In this document: positions 35,509 through 46,151 of the stretch, in pieces
Numbering within the stretch: the stretch's first letter is position 1
Layout: the number at the start of each line of letters is the position of its first letter
Origin: Aporrectodea caliginosa
Lineage: Eukaryota; Annelida; Clitellata; Crassiclitellata; Lumbricidae
Assembly (NCBI GenBank): GCA_020284085.1
Contig: JACEVL010000468.1
Span: forward strand, 288,501 to 352,500
DNA: 64,000 bases
Direction of reading: 5' to 3'
The notes under the pieces: generated by a model
What the model saw: the letters and a program-made list of their open reading frames with translations, nothing else
What the model was told of the DNA's origin: nothing
The model's database searches: none
Program-made: the position numbers and the translations under genes

Positions 35509-36243
35509 CAGGGCCTACTACGTAGGGGTGGGGGGATGGAAGCAGACTGCTTCCAATTTGTGCCAGAGGGGAAAGTTGTTCCCCTCCCCTAATGAAATGG
35601 ATGTTGCTGTACAACTGACAGTGCTGCCTCAACTGTCAACTGTTGCAATGGTATCCGGACATTTCCCTTCCCACCCACCCCCCGGAAATTTTCCCCGGGC
35701 ACCACCCTCCCAACAGAAAGTAGGTAACTCTACCATTGTCCATGATAACTGTCATTAATCCAACTTCTATTGAAGCAAAGACCTTCTTTGATCAATCCCA
35801 CTTTTATCTAAGCAAAAGAATTTCTTTGATCAATCCAACTTCTATTAAAGTAAAGAATTATTTTCATCAGAAATTTTCTGGTTCTAGACCCGTTGCAATG
35901 TATCGGCTGTCGACTGTAATCGAATCTCTGGACTGTAAAGTTTATATATTATGGTAGTAGCCTAATGGTATTATTTCATACTGTTTGTAATGTGTGCATA
36001 CTTTTAAGGTGGTATAGCGAAAACATGGTCTTGCCATACCACCTTTTGTCTGCTAAAAGCTAGAAAATCCTTTTTATCAATTCAAATGTGTATTTTAGAT
36101 TACGAAAAATGGCACGAAATACTGTCAATATATGCAAAAGCGTCAGACCCCTCAATTCTCATTTTGCCATACTATTTTAAATCGTGGCGACACACATTGA
36201 GTGGGGCGGTTGCTTCCAGCTTGCACGGGGATAGTAGGCCCTG
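35509..36243. mobile_element. hAT-type non-autonomous transposon
   Basis: Ends CAGGGCCTACTACG and (right) GATAGTAGGCCCTG, flanked by the perfect 8-bp duplication TTGGCAAC (35501-35508, 36244-36251). The first 11 bases of each end pair. It contains three imperfect tandem units of about 45 bp at 35755-35870 and an inverted-repeat hairpin, AAGGTGGTAT...ATACCACCTT, at 36007-36047. No transposase. Confidence 0.9.
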
Positions 36244-36251
36244 TTGGCAAC

Positions 36252-37439
36252 TGATTTAGTAAATAAGTTATTTAATTAAAAGTAGTTATTTAAACTTTTG
36301 CAACTTTTAAACAAAACGTTTTTCAAAAACATTTTCACAATAACACGTTAAGTGAACTGTAGGCATAATAATGCACAGCATCAATGACAATTTCACTTTC
36401 AAACTATGTAATGTGTACTAGACTAATAGTCCTACTGTAACAGTTCTACAAGCAAATAATGAAGCCAGTTGCTAATGCAAACAATGATGCATCATGCAAT
36501 GCAGTTCACTTGATCTGAGTAATAAAAACAGTTACTCATGACAGCAGAAGACAGTTTCATAGTTGCTGATTTTTTTTTAACTTTTCATTTACTAACTAAG
36601 CAATATTAGTTAAACTTTAGGTTTAACTAAACTGTTTTTCTCCGGTTAAACTTCATCCTTTATTAAAAAAATGTAAGTTTAACTAAAAGTTTTCAACTTT
36701 CAAATAACTTTTGCCCATTTTGCTTCCTTTTGCTGTCTTAAGACCACTCTTTTTGCCAGGGTTCTTATGCGCTGGGAGCGCCTCTGATTGTTGTTCACTG
36801 TGAGAGGCGCTTTATAAATACCAATACAATACTGGTATTAATTAATTTAATTTATATCATAAAGATAATTTATTGGCATTTGGCACCCATCCCAGCCAAA
36901 AGCATGTTATCAGGAACATGATGATGAATATGATGATGACCTGATATATTATACGATGTGTGTGATAATATTAGTTGCTATGCCTATTCACTAACTTTGT
37001 ATTTATTTAAATATGTTGTGAACAGATGCTGTCTGGGCAAACTGACTGACTCGCAATGCAACAAATACAGACATTGATAAAGTCACCATGGAATTACTGC
37101 ACACAGCAAGTTACCGTGGTGGTGGATTCCAAAACAGGGTCCAACTAAAGAGAACAGAGAACAGAACTCGTTGAATTTCATCGACACAGAAGATGTTAGT
37201 AATTCTTACATCTGAAACTCACATGTAACTATTAATAGCAATGTTCACGTATTGTTGTCAGTGTCAGCTTTATTCACAAGGTGGTAGCAACTCATTACAA
37301 TCTCGGATATAATCCCTGATTTTTCATGGGACATAATCCTCCATACTTATTCTCCCTCTGTGCAATTAGCCTATTTCTGCATTTAATTGATAAACGTTGC
37401 CCATTTTTTTCGTTGTGTCAGTTTGTTAATGTTGCTAAG
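36252..37439. other. Intergenic with one LINE/SINE 3' tail
   Basis: TTCTTATGCGCTGGGAGCGC...GAGGCGCTTTATAAATACC at about 36760-36825 is a 3' tail of the LINE-type repeats. Nothing else is recognised. Confidence 0.45.
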
Positions 37440-37555
37440 GTATAGACTTAGACTTGTTAATGCCATTCAGGTCTCAACTTAAGACTTGTTAATGTAATTC
37501 ATTTCTAAAGTTAAAACTTGTTAGTGTCATTTAGGTCTAAAGTTCAGAATTGTAA
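37440..37555. repeat. Diverged tandem repeat, about 33-37 bp units
   Basis: Repeated ACTTGTTAATGTCATTCAGG-type units, about three copies here. Similar units resume at 38230-38290 on the other side of the LINE fragment, so the LINE probably inserted into the array. Confidence 0.7.
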
Positions 37556-37629
37556 GCTCACATTCCGACCGCACATAACAAGCCTTTGAAAATCTTGTTT
37601 CTATCACATCAAGGCAATATGTCACATCA

Positions 37630-38225
37630 GGTCGGCTCTAACTAAGAATATGTCTCATCTATAGCTTCTTCACTTGTGTCCTCTCGCCTTGATTATGCTC
37701 ATTCTCTTTTGTGGGTGTCTCAGACCTTGAACTCAAAAGGCTGCAATGCATCCAAAACTCCTTAGCTCCTGTGGTGCTGTGTGTCCCACCACGAACATGC
37801 TCCTTAGTCCTACTCTTTGAGCTGCATTGGCTTCCTATTGAATTCAAAATAAAAATTTTAATTTGCCTGTCTGACCTACAAAGCCCTGAGCACCAGCACA
37901 ACTACCTATAGTCATGCACTCCTTACATCCCTCCTCATTGCCTGCGATCATCAAATACAGGTCTTTTAGCTGAGCCACGATGCATAACAGTTATGGGCTC
38001 TTCTGCATTCCATGCCTCTGCTCCAAAGGAATGGAATCGACTGCCACTCTTCTCTCTTCATAGCTAAAATGTACTTCCTTCAAAAAGCGGCTCAAAACTC
38101 ACTGTTTCTCCTTGGCTTTCAAGGATTTAGACATCTAAGTGCATCTTCACCTGGCGGCAGACTATCCACGCCTTAGATACACATTTCGGTGTGACCTTGC
38201 GCGCGTTAAAAATTTATTTAATAAT
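37630..38225 (+). pseudogene. CR1/L2-like LINE 3' fragment
   Basis: C-terminal landmarks: SSRLDYAHSLLW, LHWLPIEFKIKI and AFHASAPKEWNRLPL, then GCGCGCGTTAAAAATTTATT and an AAT-rich tail. Stops break the frame (for example at 37909). Confidence 0.75.
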
Positions 38226-38299
38226 AATAATTGTTAGTGTCACTTAGGTCTTGCCTAACTTAAGTCTTGTTAATGTCGTTCACTTTTAAAATTAGTTTG

Positions 38300-40690
38300 C
38301 TGCCTTTGTGTCAAGATCGGTGAGATGGAACAAAATCCATTGAGGATACGCTGCACAGACTTGGACACAGCATTCGTTTATAGAATGTTGTGTCCCAAAA
38401 TGGGAACTACAGCTATGAGGCACAATTGATGTACTTTTAGGCTAATTGTTACTTTGTCATCATTTGTAACTATTTTTGACAAATTTGGGATGATTAGAAT
38501 AATAAACTTTTCGTGTGAAATAAAATAATATTCTTATGGATGTTATTGAATATATGTTTAAGTTTATCCACGTTACTTGACTGAGGTTGGGCTGATTAGG
38601 CCTATATCCTAGCCGGGCTCAGATTATGTCCTAGCCTGGGCGATTATGTGTGGGGGATTATGTCCATCTATCTTTCAGTATTGATCTAGGACAGATGTGC
38701 ACTTTTGCTCTATTAAAATTAATAGCTAATTATGCTTTTGCATGCTACAGGCTAAAATTTGCATTTGAATCTGTTGTCTTAGCATGGGTAGTTGGGTACG
38801 TGAGATTGAAAATTAATCACTTGGAACAGTGGATCTATATGAGTAAAATCTCCCAAAATTGCATATAAAGAGCCCAAGCATGGTTAAAGGGTAAGAAAAC
38901 GACACCACTAATGGAATTCTCATAGTGGAGAAACGCAGGGCCACGTGTTGCCACAAGACCGTACAGGTCACGTGCTCCCAAGCATGAGTGAGCATTTGGC
39001 AAATATGTTCCATGCCATGTTCCCAACCACGGGTTCTGCCATGGATAACTTTTAACATTCGTCAATATGTGCAACCTCTTACATGCTGTTTATTTTGTAT
39101 CTCTTTTGGCTGTATAGCAAAGTACTGCCGGAGCATGGCTTACAACAAGGCGCTGACAAGCAAGAAGCTGACAATGCGTCCAAGGGACCAGAACGAAAAT
39201 GGCGTCTGAGTCTACACCCCTAAACAACCGTACTTAACGCTTTTTATCAGGAATACCTTTCCATCAGTGCTGTGGTCAAAATCACCAACAACTCCTCCAT
39301 GTCTGCGGATAAAGTACTAGAGTTGTTTGTTAGGGCCATCCACTGGAACTTCAGCATCCCAATTGAGACACTTGTCACTGAAGCCAACGATGCCTTCAAC
39401 TGCAGTACTCGTGCCGAAAGTACTGTGGCAAAGCGACCCTTGTAGAATTTCTGTGGCGAAGAGTTCATGATCAACGAGTCAAGATCAAGAACGCTACAAA
39501 CTCACAACTGAAACTGGATACGCCCTTAGACCTCATTCGCACAACCGTAATGTTCCGCGCTCTGACCTTACTAGCAATGGATTTATCACTAGGTATACAT
39601 GTTTCACAAGCATATTACTATTTTCATGTTATTATTTCAATATTATTACTTTGATGTTTTAGCATTCATTATGTAACTCATATCCTATTGTGCACTTGCA
39701 AATGGTGTATTAAAGACTAGTTACTTACTTAAATTTTGTATACAAAGATAAAGCACATTGTGTAATAAGAACATTACGAACTGTGACATTGTCCTAGGTA
39801 GCTGTTACTTATAGGGTGCTATACAAGTGCTCTGATAAATGCATACATTGTATATAAACTTAAAGACCGCTATATAATAGATTGCTGTATATTACAGCAA
39901 CATTATGAACTTTCGTCTTGTATATAAAGATCATGAGCATTATATAATGACTAATGTAAATATAGTCACAACAACAGTGGCCAAGATAAGAGGGGAGTTA
40001 TCCCAACTCTGCTGAACAAGCAATGGAAAAATCCTACCTCTAGTTTCCCCTTTGGGTTTTGTGGTTAAGTAGCTGGCTGACAGCACGCCTGTTGTAAACC
40101 CCATAAATTGCATATTATGTACTCTAGCTTGTATGTATCAAACTGAAACTGAATAAAACTGACAGGCTGTTTATTATTTGTATGTGAATGATAGCTTAAA
40201 TCTATACCCTTTCACACGTATTCATCTGAGCTTTAATAGCCACTTGCTTAGGATATCATCAGGTCTGTGCAAAGCTGGTAATAGGCCCAGGCCAGATGGG
40301 AAATGTAGGCCCAATTAATTTCAATCTGCTCATTAAGTATTTTGGTTATCAATCAATGCTAACTACATATGTTATGATTTCTGTATATAATATACATGTA
40401 CTTTACATAGCGTATATGTAATTACAATTTACCTGTAACAGAGCAGTTATTTTATTCTGAGAGGGGTTGTTTTATTCTGATCTGTTTCCCCCTTGACTCT
40501 ATCAGGGAGAGTAGGCCTTAAGCCCTCAGAATCGTAGGCCAGTGCGGGCTGACCCACTTAGGGGGATATCAATGACGAAACCAATGCAGTCCCTCTAATT
40601 TGTGACAATGGACAAAAAGTGACTAATAAAACAATTGGTTACCATGCATGAGGCAGGGTAACTGATTGTGGGCCTACAGGAGTTAGAGAC
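38300..40690. other. Largely unassigned region
   Basis: No clear element. See the candidate exon at 39251-39446. ATATAAACTT/TATATAATA-rich motifs recur at 39840-39960 without a clear period. Confidence 0.4.
39251..39446 (+). CDS. Candidate coding exon of unknown identity
   Basis: After an acceptor-like TTTTTATCAG| the frame EYLSISAVVKITNNSS... runs 64 codons to a stop at 39444-39446, including VLELFVRAIHWNFSIPIE. It has protein-like composition but no family that I recognise. It could be an exon or a transposon-derived fragment. The upstream exon is not identified; a short ATG frame at 38983-39053 (MSEHLANMFHAM) is a weak possibility. Confidence 0.25.
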
Positions 40691-40694
40691 GTCA

Positions 40695-41155
40695 GAAACC
40701 CACGTCGGTCCGACGTCGGTAACACGTCAAGAAACCCATCAGTTTCCGACGTCGGATCGACGTCTTGCCGCTCAGCGGGTGCTCATAGATCCGGCGTGTT
40801 TTTCCGACGTCGGCCCGACGTGAGTTAGAGACATCGGATTGACGTCGGAAAAACACGTCGGGCCGACGTGAATTAGACACGTCGGACCGACGTCGGTAAC
40901 ACGTCAAGAAACCCATCAGTTTCCGACGTCGGATCGACGTCTTGCCGCTCAGCGGGTGCTCATAGATCCGGCGTGTTTTTCCGACGACGGCCCGACGTGA
41001 GTTAGAGACATCGGGCCGACGTCGGAAAAACACGTCGGGCCGACGTCGGAAAAACACGCCGGATCTATGAGCACCCGCTGAGCGGCAAGACGTCGATCCG
41101 ACGTCGGAAACTGATGGGTTTCTTGACGTGTTACCGACGGCGGTCCGACGTGGAT
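40695..41155. mobile_element. Palindrome-rich foldback-like repeat
   Basis: A unit with CACGTCGGTCCGACGTCGG...CATCAGTTTCCGACGTCGG...GATCCGGCGTGTTTTTCC starts at 40701 and again at 40878 (177-bp period). The same unit follows inverted at about 41044-41151, giving terminal inverted repeats over 100 bp. The 10-bp palindrome CCGACGTCGG recurs many times. No target duplication was identified. Confidence 0.75.
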
Positions 41156-41162
41156 GGTTATC

Positions 41163-41464
41163 TGGGCTTCTTCGGCGACTGCCGGCTGTCGCGGCTAAAA
41201 ATACTCGACAACCGCTTCATCGTGTGTACAGATCTGACGTCGTTTCAATGTTTTCTGAAGGGTTTAAAAGTCTCCGTCCTGTTAAGTGGAACTGCATGAC
41301 AGCAATATGACAGCAGATTGTGGCTGAGTGTCGTAGAGTAGACCGGTCTTAACACGCAATTTTGGTATGCACCAGCTCACCTGTCCCGCGCAGCAGGCAA
41401 TTATGCGTAACGTCGTACCGTATAGTGTAGTGTTCACGCTTCCACAGGCCGCTGAATGGCACAT
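41163..41464 (-). repeat. Duplicated 5' exon/leader segment, copy B
   Basis: Matches 322-626. The ATG (minus, about 41217-41219) and the first 18 or so codons are kept, then a stop follows, so the exon is broken here. Its left limit coincides with the foldback-like repeat. Confidence 0.75.
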
Positions 41465-41470
41465 CTACAC

Positions 41471-42568
41471 GGTTTCTAAAGCGACCCAGATCATTTTTTA
41501 TAGAATCTGGTGAGATCCTTAGTAGTAGGTAATTTAGTAGTATATTATGGAGGCGTACCAGGCCGTTGACGTCAATCCTGCTTTATTTCATATGGTTGGA
41601 GCATAATTGATGCGATTGGATTCCAACAGTGTAACGGCATCTTATGGCAGCCAAGGTCGTTAACGTCAATAGGAAAATTGTTTGAATGTCTCACTTTCGG
41701 TTTTTCCTAATTACAACTTCATTTGAGCTTTCATGCAATTGACAGGTAATTTTTTTTAAATAATACTTGTCATAACGAATATGTTGGTGTCAGAATTGGC
41801 ACCACCCGAAAATGCGTTGAGTAAGTTTTCCATGCCATTTGAAATGGATTGAATCCAACGGTTTAACAACAGCATACTACTAATCAAGGGCTACAAAAAT
41901 GTTTGTACAGTTCTCGCCATAAACTGGGAGAGATGTACCGTAATCCGACGATTGATCGCAAGTGAAATATACATTATAATATTATAGCAGCAGCACGGTT
42001 CGTTTACTGCCGTATAATAGGCCTACAGTTGAGCAGTTTATAGTAGCATCCTGCATTTAACGACATTTTGTGGATACCAGGATTCATGAGTAATGACGTC
42101 GACCTTAGCTGCATTGGTTATCCACTTTTAGTACATATTGCTTGATAAATTGTTAAAGGGAGTTGTGCCCATTCAAACGGGCAGCGGTGGTGAAGAATTT
42201 TACTCTATCAAGTAATTGAATCATGAGTATGGTCGAGTAGATTATAAGTGAGGCTTTTACTTCACCCTGCGTTTTTGATTCACCCTGCTGATTCACCCTG
42301 CTGTTCTGTTTGAAAGCCTTGGGGAGCCCCCAACCCCAAATAAAATTGTACAACCATTGAACCAACCCACTCACACCCGTAGACATATTTACATGCAGCT
42401 GCTGTGTTAAATTTGTACACAGCATGACCCGGACGCATGCGGTTATTTAGACCAGGATATAGTTTGCTTTACACCCAGTCGGCTAAACTGATAAATAGCT
42501 TACCCGGAGATGCACGTGTGCTTCGTCCATTGTAACAGCTGTAAGACCATTGACGGATGTGAAATTAA
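41471..42568. other. Intergenic, no gene seen
   Basis: GTTGACGTC words recur (41569, 41651, 42095), with loose similarity to 52800-53000. No coding signal. Confidence 0.4.
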
Positions 42569-42851
42569 GGTGACCCGTCAAAAGCGCCTCGGACAAAAGC
42601 GCCCCGACAAATGCGCCCCGACAAAAACGCCCCGACAAATGCGCCCGACAAATGCGCCCGACAAAAGCGCCGCGACAAATGCGCCCGCCCGTGCCGACAA
42701 AAGCGTCCCGACAAATGCGCCCCGACAAATGTGCCCGCCTCTGCCTGGTGAATGAGACGAAAAATGAGACACAACGATGTATGTATGAATATATGCATGT
42801 ATGTATGTATGTATGTATGTATGCATGTATGTATATATGCATGTATAATTG

Positions 42852-42882
<31 letters not shown>

Positions 42883-42949
42883 ATATGTATGTATGTATGT
42901 AATACTATTTATGCATGTATGTATGCATGCATGTATAATTATATGCATG

Positions 42950-42983
<34 letters not shown>

Positions 42984-43078
42984 TGTATGTATGTATGCAT
43001 GTATGTATGTATGCCATGTATGTATGTATGTATGCATATATGTATGTATGTATGTATGTATGTAATAACTATGTATGC

Positions 43079-43111
<33 letters not shown>

Positions 43112-43449
43112 TGTATGTGTGTATGTATGTATGTAATTGAACATGTATACAGCGCCTCTTCAAGGTATCTCTAAATACCTCTAAATAAACACAAACAACC
43201 TCTTTTTTGCATGTATAGAACAAACTCAAGTAATTCTATTGATATTGGGGCGCTACTGTCGGGGCGCTTTTGACGGGGCGCATTTGTCGGTTATTTTGGG
43301 GCGCTTTTGACGGGGCGCATTTGTCGGGTTTTTTTGTGATTTTTTGGCGCATAATATGCGCCAAAGCTTCGATTAAATGCGCCCCGACATATTATGTCGG
43401 GGCGCTTTTGTCGGGACGCTTTTGTCGCGGGCGCATTTGTCGGTGAACC
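42569..43449. mobile_element. Foldback-type transposon with tandem-repeat arms
   Basis: Flanked by a perfect 8-bp duplication, GAAATTAA (42561-42568, 43450-43457). The left arm (42575-42741) is a tandem array of 12-15-bp units of the type GCGCCCCGACAAAT. The right arm (43248-43449) has the same units inverted (ATTTGTCGGGGCGC). The centre is mostly the ATGT microsatellite. The outer ends pair as GGTGACCCGTCAAAAGCGC and GGTTCACCGACAAATGCGC. There is no coding sequence. Confidence 0.85.
42779..43139. repeat. (ATGT)n microsatellite inside the foldback element
   Basis: About 360 bp of ATGT units with ATGC and ATAT variants. Frames across it are artefacts. Confidence 0.95.
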
Positions 43450-43489
43450 GAAATTAAACACTTGGTCGAAAGACAAACAGCTGGACTGG

Positions 43490-43823
43490 TTAAATTACAT
43501 ACATACATATTACATGCATATACTGCTTGAGGTATGAATTAGTTATACTACGAGCACATAAAAACTGTTATAAAACGATGAAGCTCGTTATTGAAACAGG
43601 CTTAAAAGACTTTCGAACAAATTTTGTGAAATAAATTAGCAGTACAAAAGGTGAATTAGAAGTATCTAAATAAACAGTAAAAGTGGTTTCACGCGCCGTT
43701 ATAAATAAAATAAATACGGAATTTTATTGGCCAGCATCATGCGTGGCCTTTCGCCGCATTCAGAGGTAAACGGCTACGACAGAGGTTCATATGTCTCAGT
43801 GCTATTTTAAGGTCGTCGTAGGC

Positions 43824-43825
<2 letters not shown>
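43490..43825. repeat. Segmental duplication copy B, first part
   Basis: Matches 2560-2930 (ATACATATTAC..., TTTTGTGAAATAAATTAGCA, GCCGCATTCAGAGGTA). It has only one copy of the 39-bp unit that is tandem in A. Confidence 0.8.

Positions 43826-43888
<63 letters not shown>
43826..43888. repeat. (TA)n microsatellite
   Basis: A long uninterrupted TA tract. Confidence 0.95.
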
Positions 43889-44173
43889 CACTCTGTATTC
43901 ATTCGTAGACCCTAACTGCCAACTCTGCATTAAAGATAAACGCATAGGCTTATATATACGCATTCGCATTATTTATTGACGTCAAGTTTAATCAAGATTC
44001 ACGAACACACCCAGCTTTATTTTACATCTCAATCTACTTTTTTGTAATGTTGATTATTAAATTTAATATCCTAGATATCCACCAATGTCTAATGTAATAT
44101 TTCCGGTTTTTCATTTTCTCATTCTTAGACTTGCTTAGGCCCCTGAAAGGTTCGTAAGCCATATAGGCACAGT
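43889..44173. other. Sequence between the duplication blocks of copy B
   Basis: Not matched in copy A. Either an insertion in B or a deletion in A. No gene or terminal repeats seen. Confidence 0.4.
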
Positions 44174-44181
44174 GCCTACTG

Positions 44182-44727
44182 CAGTGTGATTTTCCTTACA
44201 GATTTTTTATTTTAGTTATAGTTACAGTTATAGTTAATGGTTTTTTATTTTAGTTATAGTTATAGTTATAGTTAGTAATATTTTTTAGTTATAGTTATAG
44301 TTATAGTTAATGGATTTTATTTTTAGTTAATTTTAGTTACTACTTAGTTACAATAATTAAGTCCATAAGCAAAATTGTGCGTATTAATACGCTGTTTCAC
44401 AATTTACTCAGAGCTATGAAAACCTTTGAAGCATGGGTACATTCAGCTTCATGAATACACGAGTTTCAAAAGTAACTGACAAATTTCACAATAAAAATTT
44501 CGCATTTTTGGTTCTCATTTATGTCGAATCGTCCATATTGCACTTCCTATTTTTATTTTTTGTATTAACGAAAATAAAGATGAATTTTCGTTAGTGTTAT
44601 TTTCGTTATAGTTATAGTTATAGTTAATGATATTTTTTAGTTATAGTTATAGTTATCGTTAACGAAGTCATTTTATTTTCGTTAACGAACATTTTCGTTA
44701 TCGTTATCGTTAACGAAAATCACACTG
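44182..44727. mobile_element. hAT-type MITE built of GTTATA hexamers
   Basis: Ends CAGTGTGATTTTC and GAAAATCACACTG, flanked by the perfect 8-bp duplication GCCTACTG (44174-44181, 44728-44735). Both halves contain runs of GTTATA/GTTATC hexamers (44215-44330, 44600-44720). Confidence 0.9.
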
Positions 44728-45461
44728 GCCTACTGGGCACTAATGGATAAAAGGGTCTCTGTTGCACTTGCAGGTAGCTTTAGGTACAACGTAGGTATAG
44801 TATGGGTACAACATGCAGCATAGGTGTATACTGCGCAATGGTTGGCAGTAAATTTCATGATTTCTGTTGTAACTGGACAGGGCTAACCCGCACAGGGTAG
44901 GCCACGGAGTTCTGTAGGCCTATAATGAAAATATACAGTTCTACGGAGTGCTTTGGCAGAACTGCAGTTGAATTTAATGCACGTACAAGTGACACCGAAT
45001 GTTGCTTTTGGTATGGAAAGCAGAGAAACCTGCAAAACTTTTGGGGTATGAATTAATTTTCAGAAATTGTTTTCAGCATCGATGCTAAAGCTGCTTTCGG
45101 GAATTGCTTTGTGATGTATAATATTGTATTGGTATTTTTATTGCATTGTATGGCATTATGCTCTATCATCTGTATTATATTGCATTATATTGTACGGTAG
45201 GCTACTGTATTTGCTGCATTGTATTGCTGTCCATTGCATTGCATTGTAATGTATTGTATGATATGATGCGATATAATGTGATGCTTCTTCTGCAATTGAG
45301 CATGTCATAAGATACAGGAATGCTTGTTTTTATGAATCAAGAACTTCGTAAATTCTTTGGCAAGACAACCAACATAAATCTTGGCTGATACTTAGAATAG
45401 TCGACCAATTCAAGTCATTTTGTCAGGCTAGACCAAATTGAACTTGAAAAATCAAGGTCTA

Positions 45462-45832
<371 letters not shown>

Positions 45833-46151
45833 AACTAAACTCGAAAAATATCGAACTTTATTATATTAGGCCTACTGCTCTCATATAGGCCTAATTATCA
45901 TAGTCATGATTAGGACATTTATACAGTGATGAAATCGTAATCATCTTTGTAATAGCTTACTACCATAAAATATTCGGATATTTATTAGAACAGCCTAACT
46001 GTCTCATTTTCATAAATAGGCCAAGCTTAACACAGTTAGCCTAAAGGACTGAGCTTCTACTTGCTTTTTATTAATAGCATAAACTGTCAAGCATAACGAT
46101 ATCAAGCATGTCGGTAACGTGATAACTGCAGTTGTAGTTGAACACCCACAC

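Noticed and set aside
40692..41057. 121-codon frame rich in RRRPDV
   Set aside because: It is created by the direct and inverted CCGACGTCGG repeat.
41560..42120. A third copy of duplicated sequence at 52790-53000
   Set aside because: Similarity is limited to short words (CATCTTATG, GTTGACGTC, ATCCTGCATT). It is too weak without an alignment.
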